Assembly (NCBI RefSeq): GCF_042660705.1
Contig: NZ_JBHSUQ010000001.1
From: Undibacterium_A arcticum
GTDB taxonomy: Bacteria; Pseudomonadota; Gammaproteobacteria; Burkholderiales; Burkholderiaceae_D
Strand: one strand, 5' to 3'
Length of the DNA stretch: 64,000 bases
Below the pieces are notes generated by a model that had not been told where the DNA came from, ran no database searches, and saw nothing but the letters and a program-made list of their open reading frames with translations. Shown one piece after another: positions 28,445 to 38,809 of the stretch (its first letter is position 1; each line of letters begins with the position of its first letter). A program made the translations under genes and the position numbers.

Positions 28445-30102
28445 ATGAATACCTCGCCGCAAATCAACTATCAAACCGCACCTGAGCGTTATAAACACTG
28501 GTCCATTGCCTGCGATGGACCGATTGCCACACTGACCATGAACATCAATGAGGATGGTGGCTTAAAGGAAGGTTACAAGCTCAAGCTCAATTCCTATGAC
28601 CTCGGTGTCGACATCGAGCTCAATGATGCCGTACAGCGGATTCGCTTTGAACATCCAGAAGTGCGTACGGTGATTCTCACCAGCAGCAAGGATCGCATTT
28701 TCTGTTCTGGTGCCAACATCTTCATGCTGGGAAAATCAACCCATTCGTGGAAAGTCAATTTTTGCAAATTCACCAATGAAACGCGCAATGGCCTGGAAGA
28801 TTCCAGCCGCTACTCCGGTTTGAAATTCATCGCGGCAGTCAATGGCGCCTGCGCTGGTGGTGGCTATGAGCTGGCCGCCGCCTGCGATGAAATCATTCTG
28901 GTCGATGATCGGGCTTCTTCTGTCAGCCTGCCGGAAGTACCCCTGTTGGGCGTGTTGCCCGGCACCGGCGGGCTGACACGCCTGACCGACAAGCGCAAGG
29001 TGCGCCATGATCATGCCGATATCTTCTGCACCACCTCCGAAGGCGTGCGCGGACAGCGTGCCAAAGACTGGCGTCTGGTAGATGAAATCGCGACACCCGC
29101 GCAGTTCCAGAAAACCGTGCGTGACCATGCACTGGCGCTGGCCGCCAAGAGCGACCGTCCTGCAGACGGCAAAGGCGTCAAGCTGACGCCTTTAAACCGG
29201 ACGCAGACAGACACGACGATCGATTATGAATTTGTCAGCATCGTGATTGATCGCGCCGCGCGCAATGCGACCCTGACGGTCAAGGCGCCAACTGCGCCGC
29301 AACCAACCGATATCGCCGGCATCGAAGCCGCAGGCGTGCAATGGTGGCCGCTGCAGATGACGCGGGAACTCGATGATGCGATTTTGCACATGCGCACCAA
29401 CGAACTCGAGATCGGCACCTGGATCCTGAAGACCCGCGGCGATGCGCAGGCAGTGCTCGCGAGCGACGCCACGTTGCTGGCGCACCAGTCGCACTGGCTG
29501 GTGCGCGAAACCATCGGCTTTTTGCGTCGCACGCTGGCGCGACTCGATGTGTCGTCGCGTTCGCTGTTTGCACTGATCGACGAAGGCTCCTGCTTTGCCG
29601 GCAGCTTGCTCGAAATTGCATTGGCGGCCGACCGCAGCTATATGCTTGCCCTGCCATCGACACCGCAGCGCGCACCGCGTATCGCCGTATCCGCGCTCAA
29701 TTTCGGCAGCTTGCCGATGGTCACCGCGCAATCGCGTATCGCACGCCGTTTCTATGAAGACGAGGCCGAGATCGCCGCAGTACGCAACACCGTTGGGCAA
29801 TCACTCGATGCGGGCCAGGCCCTTGCACTGGGCATGATCACCGCCGATCCGGATGACCTGGATTGGGCCGATGAAACGCGCATGGTACTGGAAGAGCGCG
29901 CCAGCATGTCGCCCGATGCCCTGACTGGTCTGGAAGCCAATCTGCGCTTCAATGGCAAGGAAACGATGGAAACGCGTATTTTCGGCCGTTTGACTGCTTG
30001 GCAAAACTGGATTTCATCCGCCCGAATGCGGTGGGTGAACTAGGTGCGCTGAAGGTCTATGGCAGCGGCAACAAGGCCCAATTCGATATGAACCGCGTTT
30101 AA
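28445..30102 (+). CDS. boxC: Benzoyl-CoA-dihydrodiol lyase BoxC, one frame break
   Basis: Hydrolytic ring-cleaving enzyme of the Box pathway: converts 2,3-epoxybenzoyl-CoA to 3,4-dehydroadipyl-CoA semialdehyde and formate. About 552 residues. ATG at 28445 is chosen because GGAG lies six bases upstream; an ATG at 28427 lacks a site. Crotonase-fold motifs: ILTSSKDRIFCSGANIFMLG (oxyanion hole), FIAAVNGACAGGGYELAAACDEI, LPEVPLLGVLPGTGGLTRL, and a second half ending in FNGKETMETRIFGRLTAWQNWIF. The frame breaks near 30010 (T run one short); repair gives IRPNAVGELGALKVYGSGNK and a stop at 30102. First gene of the plus-strand box operon. Confidence 0.95.
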
Positions 30103-30120
30103 CCTAGAAACGGCAGTTGG

Positions 30121-30238
30121 ACAGGTACGAGTGTGCGTTTTTCCGGCTTTCTGGCTAGGGACGACGACGACGCAGGCTGCATCCTGGTAGGAGGAGCAAC
30201 AACGCCAGGGAGACGGAAAAACGTGCAATCGCACCTGT
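30121..30238 (+). other. Long imperfect hairpin between boxC and boxB
   Basis: The arms 30121-30155 and 30204-30238 are imperfect inverted repeats of 35 bases: 28 Watson-Crick pairs, four G-U pairs in RNA and only three mismatches, around a 48-base loop. The core CGTTTTTCCG/CGGAAAAACG is perfect. It begins 18 bases after the boxC stop and ends about 150 bases before boxB. It may be an RNA stability or processing element, an attenuator, or a small mobile repeat; there is no T run after it. Confidence 0.65.
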
Positions 30239-30390
30239 AGCGGTGTCACCCAAACGGTGAACTGTTTAACCATGAAAAATTTAAATCAATTCATGAACTT
30301 ATCGAAGCTAACAAGCGGTCAACTGCTGTTTCTAGGTTTATAGATTGACGATAACAACTCTTGCATTAACTCTGATTAAAGGAATTTACC

Positions 30391-31816
30391 GTGAGCACAA
30401 TTGATTACAGTGAAACAATTCCAAACAACGTCAATCTGTCGGAAGACAAGACACTGCAGCGTGCGCTGGAACATTGGCAGCCGAATTACTTGAACTGGTG
30501 GCGCGACATGGGCCCGGATGGCTCAACCAATCACGACGTTTATCTGCGTACTGCCATCAATGTCACACCTGAAGGTTGGGCCAATTTCGGCCATGTGAAG
30601 ATGCCGGACTATCGCTGGGGTATCTTCCTGGCGCAGGCCGAAGAAGGGCGCAAGGTCAATTTCGGCGAGAGCAAGGGTCAGGATGCATGGCAGGAAGTGC
30701 CGGGTGAACATCGCGCCAATCTGCGTCGCATGATCGTCACGCAAGGCGATACCGAACCGGCCTCAGTGGAACAGCAGCGTCACCTCGGCCTGACTGCGCC
30801 GTCCAATTACGATTTGCGCAACCTGTTTCAGATCAATGTCGAAGAAGGCCGCCACTTGTGGGCAATGGTCTACCTGCTGCACAAGCATTTTGGCCGTGAC
30901 GGCCGCGAAGAAGCCGAAGCACTGTTGCAGCGTAATTCCGGCGACGTCGACAAGCCGCGCATTCTGGAAGCGTTCAATGAAGAGACGCCGGACTGGCTCG
31001 CGTTTTATATGTTTACGTACTTTACCGACCGCGATGGCAAGTTCCAGTTGAATGCGCTGGCGGAATCCGGTTTTGATCCGCTGTCCCGCACCTGCCGCTT
31101 CATGCTGACCGAAGAGGCGCATCACATGTTCGTCGGTGAATCGGGCATTTCACGAGTCATCAACCGTACCTGCCAAATCATGAAAGAGTTTGGCATCGAG
31201 GATCCGGCGCAGGTGCGCGCGAAGGGCGTGATCGATCTGCCGACCATCCAGCGCTATCTGAATTTTCACTTCAGCGTCACCATCGATCTCTTCGGTGCGG
31301 ATCAATCGTCCAACGCTGCCGCGTTCTACAGCGCCGGCTTGAAAGGCCGTTACGAAGAAATGAAGCGCGATGATGATCATTCATTGAAGAATAGCCAGTA
31401 CCGCATCCTCGAAGTAGCGAACGGCAAGCTGGTCGAACGCGAGGTGCCGATGTTGAACTCGCTCAACGAATTACTGCGCGATGACTATATCCGTGACTCG
31501 GTTGCTGGAGTCGGACGCTGGAACCGGGTGATTGAAAGCAGGGCTAAGCTTCCGTCTTGTCACGCCACACAAGGCGTTTAATCGGCATATTGGCCCGATG
31601 GCTGCATGCAAGGTCTCGCCGGATGGCCAGCTGATTTCAGAAGCGGAATGGGCAGCAAATGCGCGCAACTGGCTGCCAAGTGAAGCAGACCGTGCCTACG
31701 TTGCGTCATTGATGGTGCGTGTGATTGAACCAGGAAAAATGGCGAACTGGATCGCGCCGCCACCGGTTGGCATCAACCGGCAAGCGATTGATTTCGAGTA
31801 CGTCCGCTTCAACTAA
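30391..31816 (+). CDS. boxB: Benzoyl-CoA 2,3-epoxidase subunit BoxB, one frame break
   Basis: Di-iron oxygenase component that epoxidises benzoyl-CoA with O2, electrons coming from BoxA. About 475 residues. ATG at 30391 follows AAGGAATTTACC. Conserved parts: NYLNWWRDMGPDG, WGIFLAQAEEGRKVNFGE, iron-ligand helices around NVEEGRHLWAMVYLLHKHFG and MLTEEAHHMFVGESG, and FGADQSSNAAAFYSAGLKGR. The frame breaks near 31540 (A run one base short, WNRVIEKAGLSFRLVTPHKAFNR after repair); the C-terminal part GPMAACKVSPDG...FEYVRFN then reads to 31816. Length agrees with BoxB. Confidence 0.96.
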
Positions 31817-31889
31817 GCAAAAAAGGCCGGCCGGTGTAATGCATCGGCCAACCCGCTTTGATCTTCCTGCACCATATGGACGACATGCC

Positions 31890-33136
31890 ATGAACGCCAC
31901 CACACCGATCGTATTGATACGACAACACCTGATTGATCCCGAGGTCTGCATTCGTTGCAATACCTGCGAAGAAACCTGCCCGGTCGATGCCATCACCCAC
32001 GATAGTCGCAACTACGTGGTGAATGTGGATATCTGTAATGGATGCCTTCAGTGCATTTCGCCATGCCCGACCGGCTCGATCGATCACTGGAGAACCGTGC
32101 CGAAAGACGCCGCGTATTCGCTGGCAGAACAGTTTGGCTGGGATGAATTGCCGCTACAGCAGCAGGTGCCCGACAATGCGCTGGTGACTTCTGCCGACGA
32201 CGACACTGCCGAGGGAGTCAGTAATGAAGGGATGCAGATCAACGCAGCCACGTCCCCATCATCCACGATGGCGCCGTGGTCGGCCGCGCATCCATACCTG
32301 AATCTGTACACGCTGAAAAACCTGTAACGGCAACGGTGGCGGGCAATTACCGGCTCACGGCGGCGGATACACAAAGCGACATACATCATATCGTGCTGGA
32401 CTTCGGCACCCAGTTCTTCCCGATTCTCGAAGGGCAGTCGATCGGCATCATTCCGCCCGGCGCCGATGCCAGCGGCAAGCCGCATTACTTGCGCATGTAT
32501 TCGGTCGCCAGTCCGCGCGAAGGCGAGCGTGACGGCTACAACAACTTGGCACTGACCGTCAAACGCGTCACCGAAGACCATGAAGGCCAACCGGTACGCG
32601 GGGTCGGCTCCAATTATTTATGCGATTTGCAAAAAGGCGATAGCGTGCAGGTCACTGGCCCGTTCGGCACCAACTACCTGGTGCCGAATCATCCTGGTTC
32701 CAACCTGCTGATGATTTGCACCGGCACCGGCTCGGCCCCGATGCGCGCAATGACCGAGCATCGGCGGCGGCTGGCAGCAAAAGGGCAGGCCATGAATGGC
32801 AAGCTGATGCTGTTTTTTGGCGCGCGCAAGCCGGAAGAATTGCCGTATTTCGGTCCACTTCTGAAGCTGCCTCCAGCCTTCATCAACATGCATCTGGCGT
32901 TCTCCCGCGTCGAAAGCCAGCCACGCGCTTATGTGCAGGACAAGATCCGCGACGCCGGCAGGACTGTGACCGATTTGCTCAGCGGCGACACTTACATCTA
33001 TATCTGCGGCCTGAAAGGCATGGAGACCGGCGTCATGGAAGCGCTGCGCGATAACTGCAGCGCGGTCGGCATGGACTGGCCGTCGCTGCACGGCAAGATG
33101 GTCAGGGAAGGGCGTTTCCACGTCGAGACCTACTGA
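31890..33136 (+). CDS. boxA: Benzoyl-CoA 2,3-epoxidase reductase subunit BoxA, one frame break
   Basis: Iron-sulphur flavoprotein that passes electrons from NADPH to BoxB, about 415 residues. ATG at 31890. Residues 10-75 form a two-cluster ferredoxin domain (CIRCNTCEETCP and CNGCLQCISPCP, two [4Fe-4S] clusters). After a variable linker the second part is a ferredoxin-NADP reductase (LRMYSVASPREG for FAD, LLMICTGTGSAPMRAM for NADPH, YICGLKGMETGV, and the C-terminal HVETY). The frame breaks near 32320 (C run one short, YTLKNPVTATVAGNYRLT after repair). It follows boxB by 73 bases. Confidence 0.95.
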
Positions 33137-33207
33137 GCCGCTGGATAGCCAGGCGGCTATCGCGCCCCATCTATTCGCTTCCTTATGTTCAATTGTTAGC
33201 AGGAGTC

Positions 33208-34011
33208 ATGTTGGCCGATTCAAATTACCAAACGCTCAAACTGGCGACCGACGCGCGCGGCGTCTCGCATGTCACGCTCGCCAAACCGGAAACCTTGAAT
33301 GCGTTTGACGAAACAATGATCGCTGAGTTGAGCGCTGTATTCGACGCACTCAGCCATTCGCACGACACCCGGGTGGTCGTGCTTGCCGCCGAAGGCCGGG
33401 CCTTCAGCGCCGGAGCAGACCTGCGCTGGATGGAGCGCGCCAGCAATAATTCGCAGCAGGCCAATCTGGCCGATGCGCGGCGCTTTGCGTGCATGATGCA
33501 GATGATCCAGACCTGCGACAAACCGGTTATCGCACGGGTTCAGGGCGCCGCCTATGGCGGCGGTGTCGGCCTATGCTGCGCCTGCGACATCGTGTTTGCG
33601 GTGCCGCAGGCGCGCTTTGCGGTGAGTGAGGCAAAGTTCGGCATCCTGCCGTCCGTGATCGGCCCTTACCTGATCAATGCGGTTGGCAAGCGTCAGGCGC
33701 TGCGTCTGGCATTGACGGCAGAACAGATCGACACGGCACGCGCCGCAGAGATCGGTCTGGTGCACGAAATCGTGGAAGCGGACCAGCTGGATGCCGCCAT
33801 TGAGAAGACCATCGTCCAACTGCTGGCCAACGGCCCCGGGGCACTGGGCGAGATCAAGCGGCTATTTGGTCAGCTCGCCGTGGCCGAGGTGGATGAGGTG
33901 GTGCGCGAACTGACCGCCCAGACGATTGCACGGGTACGCGCGACGCCGGAAGCACGCGAAGGATTTGCGGCATTTCTGGCCAAACGTCCGGCCGCCTGGG
34001 TGAAGTCATGA
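33208..34011 (+). CDS. Enoyl-CoA hydratase/isomerase family protein
   Basis: Crotonase-fold enzyme of 267 residues. ATG at 33208 has AGGAG six bases upstream. Oxyanion motifs VVVLAAEGRAFSAGADLRWM and VIARVQGAAYGGGVGLCCACDI; glutamate region AVSEAKFGILPSVIGPYL. The pattern resembles methylglutaconyl-CoA/enoyl-CoA hydratases. In this place it is likely to hydrate or isomerise 3,4-dehydroadipyl-CoA after BoxD (inference). Its stop codon overlaps the next start (ATGA), so the four following genes are translationally coupled. Confidence 0.88.
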   Translation: MLADSNYQTLKLATDARGVSHVTLAKPETLNAFDETMIAELSAVFDALSHSHDTRVVVLAAEGRAFSAGADLRWMERASNNSQQANLADARRFACMMQMIQTCDKPVIARVQGAAYGGGVGLCCACDIVFAVPQARFAVSEAKFGILPSVIGPYLINAVGKRQALRLALTAEQIDTARAAEIGLVHEIVEADQLDAAIEKTIVQLLANGPGALGEIKRLFGQLAVAEVDEVVRELTAQTIARVRATPEAREGFAAFLAKRPAAWVKS

Positions 34012-35552
34012 ACGAGCCCAGTCCAATGACATCTGAATATAAATTCAATACTCAGCCAGCAGTGCAACAACTGGTTGGCGTAATTGGCGCGGGTACCATG
34101 GGCGCGGGTATCGCGCAAGTCGCTGCAGCTGCAGGGCATCCGGTGCGCTTGATGGATGCGCGCCCGGATGCGGCACGCGCAGCCCATGACAATATTGCTG
34201 CCGCACTGTCTGGATTGGTCGGCAAGGGACGCATGTCGGGGCCGGAGCGGGCGGCGATTCTGGCGCGCATAGTGCCGGTTGACACGCTGGCCGATCTGGC
34301 CGACGCCGCACTGGTGGTGGAAGTGATCGTTGAGCAACTGCAAGCCAAGCAAACCTTGCTGCGCGAACTGGAAATACACGTTGGCCGCCATACCATCCTG
34401 GCATCGAATACCTCGTCCATTTCGATTACCGCACTTGCCAACGGCATGCGGCATCCCGAGCGTGTGGTCGGCATGCATTTTTTTAATCCTGTGCCCTTGA
34501 TGAAACTGGTCGAAGTGGTGTCCGGCGCGGAGACTGCCGCCGCTGTCGCCGATGCGATTGTCGACCTCTCGCGTCGCTGGGGCAAGACAGCAGTGCATGC
34601 AAAATCGACACCGGGCTTTATCGTCAACCGGATTGCGCGCCCGTTCTATGCGGAAGCCCTGGCCTTGCTGCAGGAACAGGCCGCCACGCCGGCCCAACTC
34701 GATCGGGCTGCCCGCAGCGCAGGGTTCCGGATGGGGCCGTGCGAGCTGATGGACCTGATCGGGCATGACATCAACTACGCGGTGACCGTCTCGGTGTTCG
34801 ATGCCAATTACGGCGACCGCCGCTATCTCCCGTCGCTGGTGCAGAAAGCGCTGGTTGACGGCGGCCGTCTCGGACGTAAAGTGGGCAAGGGTTTTTATGA
34901 AGACGTGCCGCCTCCCGCGGCGGATAAGCCAACCGGCCATCCGATGCTGCCGATTGCAGTTGCGGGCAACAGCGCGCTGATGTTGCGCCTTGTGAACTGG
35001 CTCGATGGCAGGCAGGTGGCATTTTCCCATGCCGCCGACAGCAACTGGAATGGTTTGCGGATCGGCGCTACGGAATTGCATCTGACCGATGGCCGCACTG
35101 CCGCCCAACTTGCCTGTGAGCGAAACAGCAGGCAACTTGCCGTCATCGATCTGCCGCTGCTGTCCGAACGCAGCGATGCAATCGGCATTGCATTTGCTCC
35201 AGGCATGTCGTCTGAAGCGCAGACCAGCATCGCGGCCACGCTTGCCGCCTGCGGCCTGCAGGCGATCGTCATGCGCGATGTGCCGGGTCTGTTGATCGCA
35301 CGCACGGTCGCGATGCTGATCAACGAGGGCGCCGATGCCGTGCATCAGGGCGTGTGCGACGCAGCGAGCGCCGATCTGGCGATGAAGCTGGGCACCAATT
35401 ATCCGGCCGGGCCGTTTGAATGGCTGCAGCAGATCGGCGTTGATTACACCGTCAATCTGCTCGACAATTTATTTGCCGCCTATCGTAGCGAACGCTACCG
35501 CATCAGCCCCTTGCTGCAGCAGCGTTTCTGGACCGAAAGGATCTCTGCATGA
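34008..35552 (+). CDS. 3-hydroxyacyl-CoA dehydrogenase (3-hydroxyadipyl-CoA dehydrogenase, PaaH type)
   Basis: NAD-dependent dehydrogenase of 514 residues. N-terminal Rossmann motif VGVIGAGTMGAGIAQVAAAAGH, then LVVEVIVEQLQAKQTLLRELE, ASNTSSISITALA, catalytic His-Glu in RVVGMHFFNPVPLMKLVEVV, and STPGFIVNRIARPFYAEAL. The second half repeats the C-terminal domain (GRKVGKGFYED, then a copy ending FEWLQQIGVDYTVNLLDNLF), the two-domain plan of PaaC/PaaH. Likely oxidises 3-hydroxyadipyl-CoA to 3-oxoadipyl-CoA. Overlaps both neighbours by 4 bases. Intact. Confidence 0.92.
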   Translation: MNEPSPMTSEYKFNTQPAVQQLVGVIGAGTMGAGIAQVAAAAGHPVRLMDARPDAARAAHDNIAAALSGLVGKGRMSGPERAAILARIVPVDTLADLADAALVVEVIVEQLQAKQTLLRELEIHVGRHTILASNTSSISITALANGMRHPERVVGMHFFNPVPLMKLVEVVSGAETAAAVADAIVDLSRRWGKTAVHAKSTPGFIVNRIARPFYAEALALLQEQAATPAQLDRAARSAGFRMGPCELMDLIGHDINYAVTVSVFDANYGDRRYLPSLVQKALVDGGRLGRKVGKGFYEDVPPPAADKPTGHPMLPIAVAGNSALMLRLVNWLDGRQVAFSHAADSNWNGLRIGATELHLTDGRTAAQLACERNSRQLAVIDLPLLSERSDAIGIAFAPGMSSEAQTSIAATLAACGLQAIVMRDVPGLLIARTVAMLINEGADAVHQGVCDAASADLAMKLGTNYPAGPFEWLQQIGVDYTVNLLDNLFAAYRSERYRISPLLQQRFWTERISA

Positions 35553-36358
35553 GTATTTCCATTCCGGTCGACACCAGCAATTTCCGGGTCGAGATCGACG
35601 ATCACGGCATCGCGCATCTGATATTTCAACCGCCAGGCGGCATGCCGGTGACCGATGCGCAAGGCCACGGCGCACTGGCTTCGATCTGGCGCACACTGAA
35701 TGCGCATCCGCAGGTAAGGGTTGTGCTGGTGCGCAGTGAAGGCAAGGCATTTTGTGCCGGCGGTGAACTGGGCATGGTGGAAGACATGCTGCACTCCGAG
35801 CACGCGCGCATGCGCGTGATGCGCGAGGCACGCGAACTGGCGCAGGGCATCATCGATTGCGACAAGCCGATTGTTTCCGCGATCCATGGCGCGGCTGTCG
35901 GCGCCGGATTGGCGGTGGCATTGCTGGCCGATATCTCGGTGGCGTCGCGCAGCGCCAAATTGATCGACGGACACACTAAATTAGGAGTCGCCGCGGGCGA
36001 TCATGCGGCGCTGATCTGGCCGCTGTTGTGCAGCATGGCCAAGGCAAAATACTATTTACTGCTGTGTGAAACGGTCAGCGGCGAGGAGGCGGAACGGATC
36101 GGCCTGGTCAGCCTCGCGGTCGCGCCCGAGCAACTGCAAGACCAGGCATTGCAGATCGCGCAGCGGCTGGCGGCAGGCAGCCAGAGCGCACTGACCCATA
36201 CCAAGCGCTCGCTCAATCATTGGTTGCGCGCCGCCTGGCCGGCTTTTGAAGCCTCCCTGAATGCCGAGATCATGGGCTTCGGCCAGGCGGACGCACGCGA
36301 AGGGCTGGCCGCCATCAAGGAGAAGCGTAGCCCACAATTCAACCAGGCGGCCCCATGA
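35549..36358 (+). CDS. Second enoyl-CoA hydratase/isomerase family protein
   Basis: Crotonase-fold enzyme of 269 residues, ATGA overlap with the dehydrogenase before and the MaoC gene after. Oxyanion motifs VVLVRSEGKAFCAGGELGMV and PIVSAIHGAAVGAGLAVALLADI; GHTKLGVAAGDHAALIWPL replaces the usual glutamate-containing E-x-x-x-G segment, so the catalytic acid differs from classical hydratases and an isomerase-like or other activity is possible. The pairing of two crotonase enzymes fits the need to move a double bond from 3,4 to 2,3 and then hydrate it (inference). Confidence 0.86.
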   Translation: MSISIPVDTSNFRVEIDDHGIAHLIFQPPGGMPVTDAQGHGALASIWRTLNAHPQVRVVLVRSEGKAFCAGGELGMVEDMLHSEHARMRVMREARELAQGIIDCDKPIVSAIHGAAVGAGLAVALLADISVASRSAKLIDGHTKLGVAAGDHAALIWPLLCSMAKAKYYLLLCETVSGEEAERIGLVSLAVAPEQLQDQALQIAQRLAAGSQSALTHTKRSLNHWLRAAWPAFEASLNAEIMGFGQADAREGLAAIKEKRSPQFNQAAP

Positions 36359-36840
36359 AATTTGCAGATCTGACCAGCGGCACGCACTTCACACTAGGCC
36401 CGGTAGAGGTCGATGCCGAAGAAGTCCTTGCCTTTGCCCGCAAGTACGATGCGCAGTGGTTTCATACCGACCCGATACAGGCAGAACAGGGACCCTGGGA
36501 TGGCTTGATCGCCAGTGGCTGGCATACCTGCGCAATGGCGATGGGACTGATCAGCAACGGCATTCTGAATGGATCTGAATCGTATGCATCGCCCGGCCTG
36601 AACTACGTAAAGTGGCCGCATCCGGTGCGCCCCGGCGATCTGTTGACCTTGAACGTGCTGGTCCATGAGTCGCGCACGTCGTCGTCAAAACCTTGGCTGG
36701 GGATCATACGCTGGCAGTGGACCATGCAGAACCAGCTTGGTGTGGACGTGCTTGACCTTGAGGCGACCAGCTTGTTCAGACTGTCGGGAGCAGCAATGCT
36801 GCCAGCCAGCCATCTGCAAGCTGGGGCGCTGCAGCCATAA
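36355..36840 (+). CDS. MaoC-like hot-dog fold dehydratase
   Basis: Cytosolic protein of 161 residues. Catalytic pattern FARKYDAQWFHTDPIQAEQGPWDGLIASGWHTCAMAMGL with the Asp/His pair of MaoC (R)-hydratases, then PGLNYVKWPHPVRPGDLLTLNVLV and a conserved W-x-W in IIRWQWTMQNQ. An additional hydratase for acyl-CoA intermediates is likely; the stereochemistry and substrate cannot be read. Last of the overlapping gene series that starts at 33208. A dispersed repeat follows before the thiolase. Confidence 0.85.
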   Translation: MKFADLTSGTHFTLGPVEVDAEEVLAFARKYDAQWFHTDPIQAEQGPWDGLIASGWHTCAMAMGLISNGILNGSESYASPGLNYVKWPHPVRPGDLLTLNVLVHESRTSSSKPWLGIIRWQWTMQNQLGVDVLDLEATSLFRLSGAAMLPASHLQAGALQP

Positions 36841-36965
36841 AATATACTGGAGCGTGTATATATTTATATGCCTTTAAAACTATGCGGGAAGTGACATGTT
36901 TATGCATACTCCCATATTTATTATCAATTTTACGAGGAGTGTTAGTTTCTCACCACCTCAGTTAT

Positions 36966-37096
36966 CCGTTCGGGCTGAGTAGCCGCACAGCGGCGTATCG
37001 AAGCCTGGCGCGGCCTGAAAAACGCTCCCTTCGATACGCTTCGCTACTCAGGGCGGACGGACCTACTCAGGGCGAGCGGATCTCAGCGCGAACGGC
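36966..37096. repeat. Dispersed repeat element B, between the MaoC-like gene and the thiolase
   Basis: Contains CCGTTCGGGCTGAGTAG, GGCGTATCGAAG, CCTTCGATACGCTTCGCTACTCAGGG and GCGCGAACGG, the same words as element A at 27816-27973 with internal inverted symmetry. The remaining 36841-37207 gap has no gene. The two copies bracket the boxC-to-MaoC operon. Confidence 0.75.
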
Positions 37097-37207
37097 TCTT
37101 GGAGAAATTAACAGCCTTGTCAACTTTAATCCGGCAGCGCAGTCGGGCTGCGTAAGCCCGCTACTGTCGCTGGAGCGACCCATCCATTTTTTTTATTTCG
37201 CCATCCC

Positions 37208-38409
37208 ATGAACCAAGCCTATATTTGCGACGCATTGCGTACCCCGATCGGCCGCTATGGCGGCGCCTTGAAAGATTTGCGCGCCGACGACCTTGGCGCA
37301 ATCCCGCTGCGCGCGTTGATTGCGCGTCATCCCAAGCTGGATTGGGCCGCGGTGCAGGATGTGATTTATGGTTGCGCCAATCAGTCGGGTGAAGACAATC
37401 GCAACGTGGCGCGCATGTCTGCGTTGCTGGCAGGCCTGCCGCAGGAAGTGCCGGGTTCCACCATCAATCGTTTATGCGGCTCAGGCATGGATGCGGTGGG
37501 CACTGCCGCGCGTGCGATCCGGTCCGGCGACACTGATCTGATGATCGCAGGCGGCGTCGAATCGATGACGCGTGCGCCGTTCGTGATGGGCAAAGCCGAC
37601 AGCGCCTTTCGCGCAGGACAGAAATTTTCGACACCACGATGGGCTGGCGTTTCGTCAACCCGCTGATGCAAGCGCAGTACGGCGTCGAGACGATGCCACA
37701 GACGGCTGAAAACGTCGCCACCGAGTTCCGCATCAGCCGCGAAGATCAGGATTTGTTTGCGCTCGCCAGTCAGAACAAGGCTGCAGTCGCGCAACAGAAC
37801 GGCCTATTCGCGCAAGAGATTACGCCGGTCATCATTCCGCAGAAAAAGGGCGAGCCTATTACGGTGTTGCATGACGAGCATCCGCGCGCAACCAGCATGG
37901 AAGCGCTGGCAAAATTGAAGGGTGTGGTGCACCCGGATGGCACCGTGACCGCAGGCAATGCATCCGGTATCAACGATGGCGCCTGTGCGCTGTTGCTGGC
38001 CAGTGAAGCCGGTGCGAAGCGGCACGGCCTGACGCCACAAGCACGCATTGTCGGCATGTCAACCGCAGGCGTCGCACCGCGCGTGATGGGCATCGGTCCG
38101 GCGCCTGCAACCCAAAAGCTGCTACAGCAATTGGGTATGACGCTGGACCAGATGCATGTGATCGAATTGAATGAGGCATTCGCCGCGCAAGGGCTGGCCG
38201 TGATGCGCATGCTGGGCTTGCAGGACAGCGATCCACGTGTGAATCCGAATGGCGGCGCGATAGCATTGGGCCATCCGCTCGGCATGAGTGGCGCGCGGCT
38301 AGTGACGACCGCGATGTATCAGTTGCATCGTACCGGTGGACGCTACGCATTATGCACAATGTGCATAGGCGTCGGCCAGGGAATTGCAATAGTGATTGAG
38401 CGCGTCTGA
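37208..38409 (+). CDS. 3-oxoadipyl-CoA thiolase (PcaF/PaaJ type), one frame break
   Basis: Thiolase of about 400 residues that splits 3-oxoadipyl-CoA into succinyl-CoA and acetyl-CoA, the end of the pathway. ATG at 37208 (MNQAYICDALRTPIGRYGGAL, typical of PcaF). Nucleophilic Cys in STINRLCGSGMDAVG (about 90), NEAFAAQGLA and GGAIALGHPLGMSGARL, second Cys in CTMCIGVGQGIA. The frame breaks near 37630 (A run one short, GQKIFDTTMGWRFVNPLM after repair). It shares the direction of the box operon, but is separated from it by 367 bases with a repeat. Confidence 0.93.
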
Positions 38410-38809
38410 TTTGATTCCATCGGCCCGGTTTTGCAAACCTTTGTCATGACAATGTTTAAGGTTCTGGTGCAAATTTTCCAGTCAGTTACATTTGCCGCTT
38501 TTGCAAGCTGTGAATTGCGATGGCGAAGCTAAAAGTGTATTGGTCCAGACTTGATCCGACATGTGATGTCCTATTAAGTCAAAACTAATTTGCGCCTGAA
38601 AGGCTGGAGTCGGCCAAATCCGGCCGGTCGATCGGTGCTGGCGATTGCGCGACGGTGGCATAGCGATGAGCCACGGGATTACCTCGACCTTTGCCGCGCG
38701 CTGCGAGACACCGTACCTTTGCTCGATGACTGCCTTAAATGATTGCATTAATGCAACAACGCCAATAAAGATGCTGTCCCAGTTTTGTGCTCAGGTGCGA
38801 ATCACCTAT
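38410..38809. other. Intergenic stretch without a recognisable gene
   Basis: Between the thiolase and the small minus-strand gene pair. A minus-strand reading contains AVIEQRYGVSQRAAKVEVIPW, which might be decayed coding DNA, but I cannot assign a family and see no ribosome binding site. No clear terminator after the thiolase. Confidence 0.4.

Noticed and set aside
33870..35345. Open reading frame of 491 codons on the minus strand
   Set aside because: Antisense of the 3-hydroxyacyl-CoA dehydrogenase and crotonase genes, whose motifs are complete on the plus strand.
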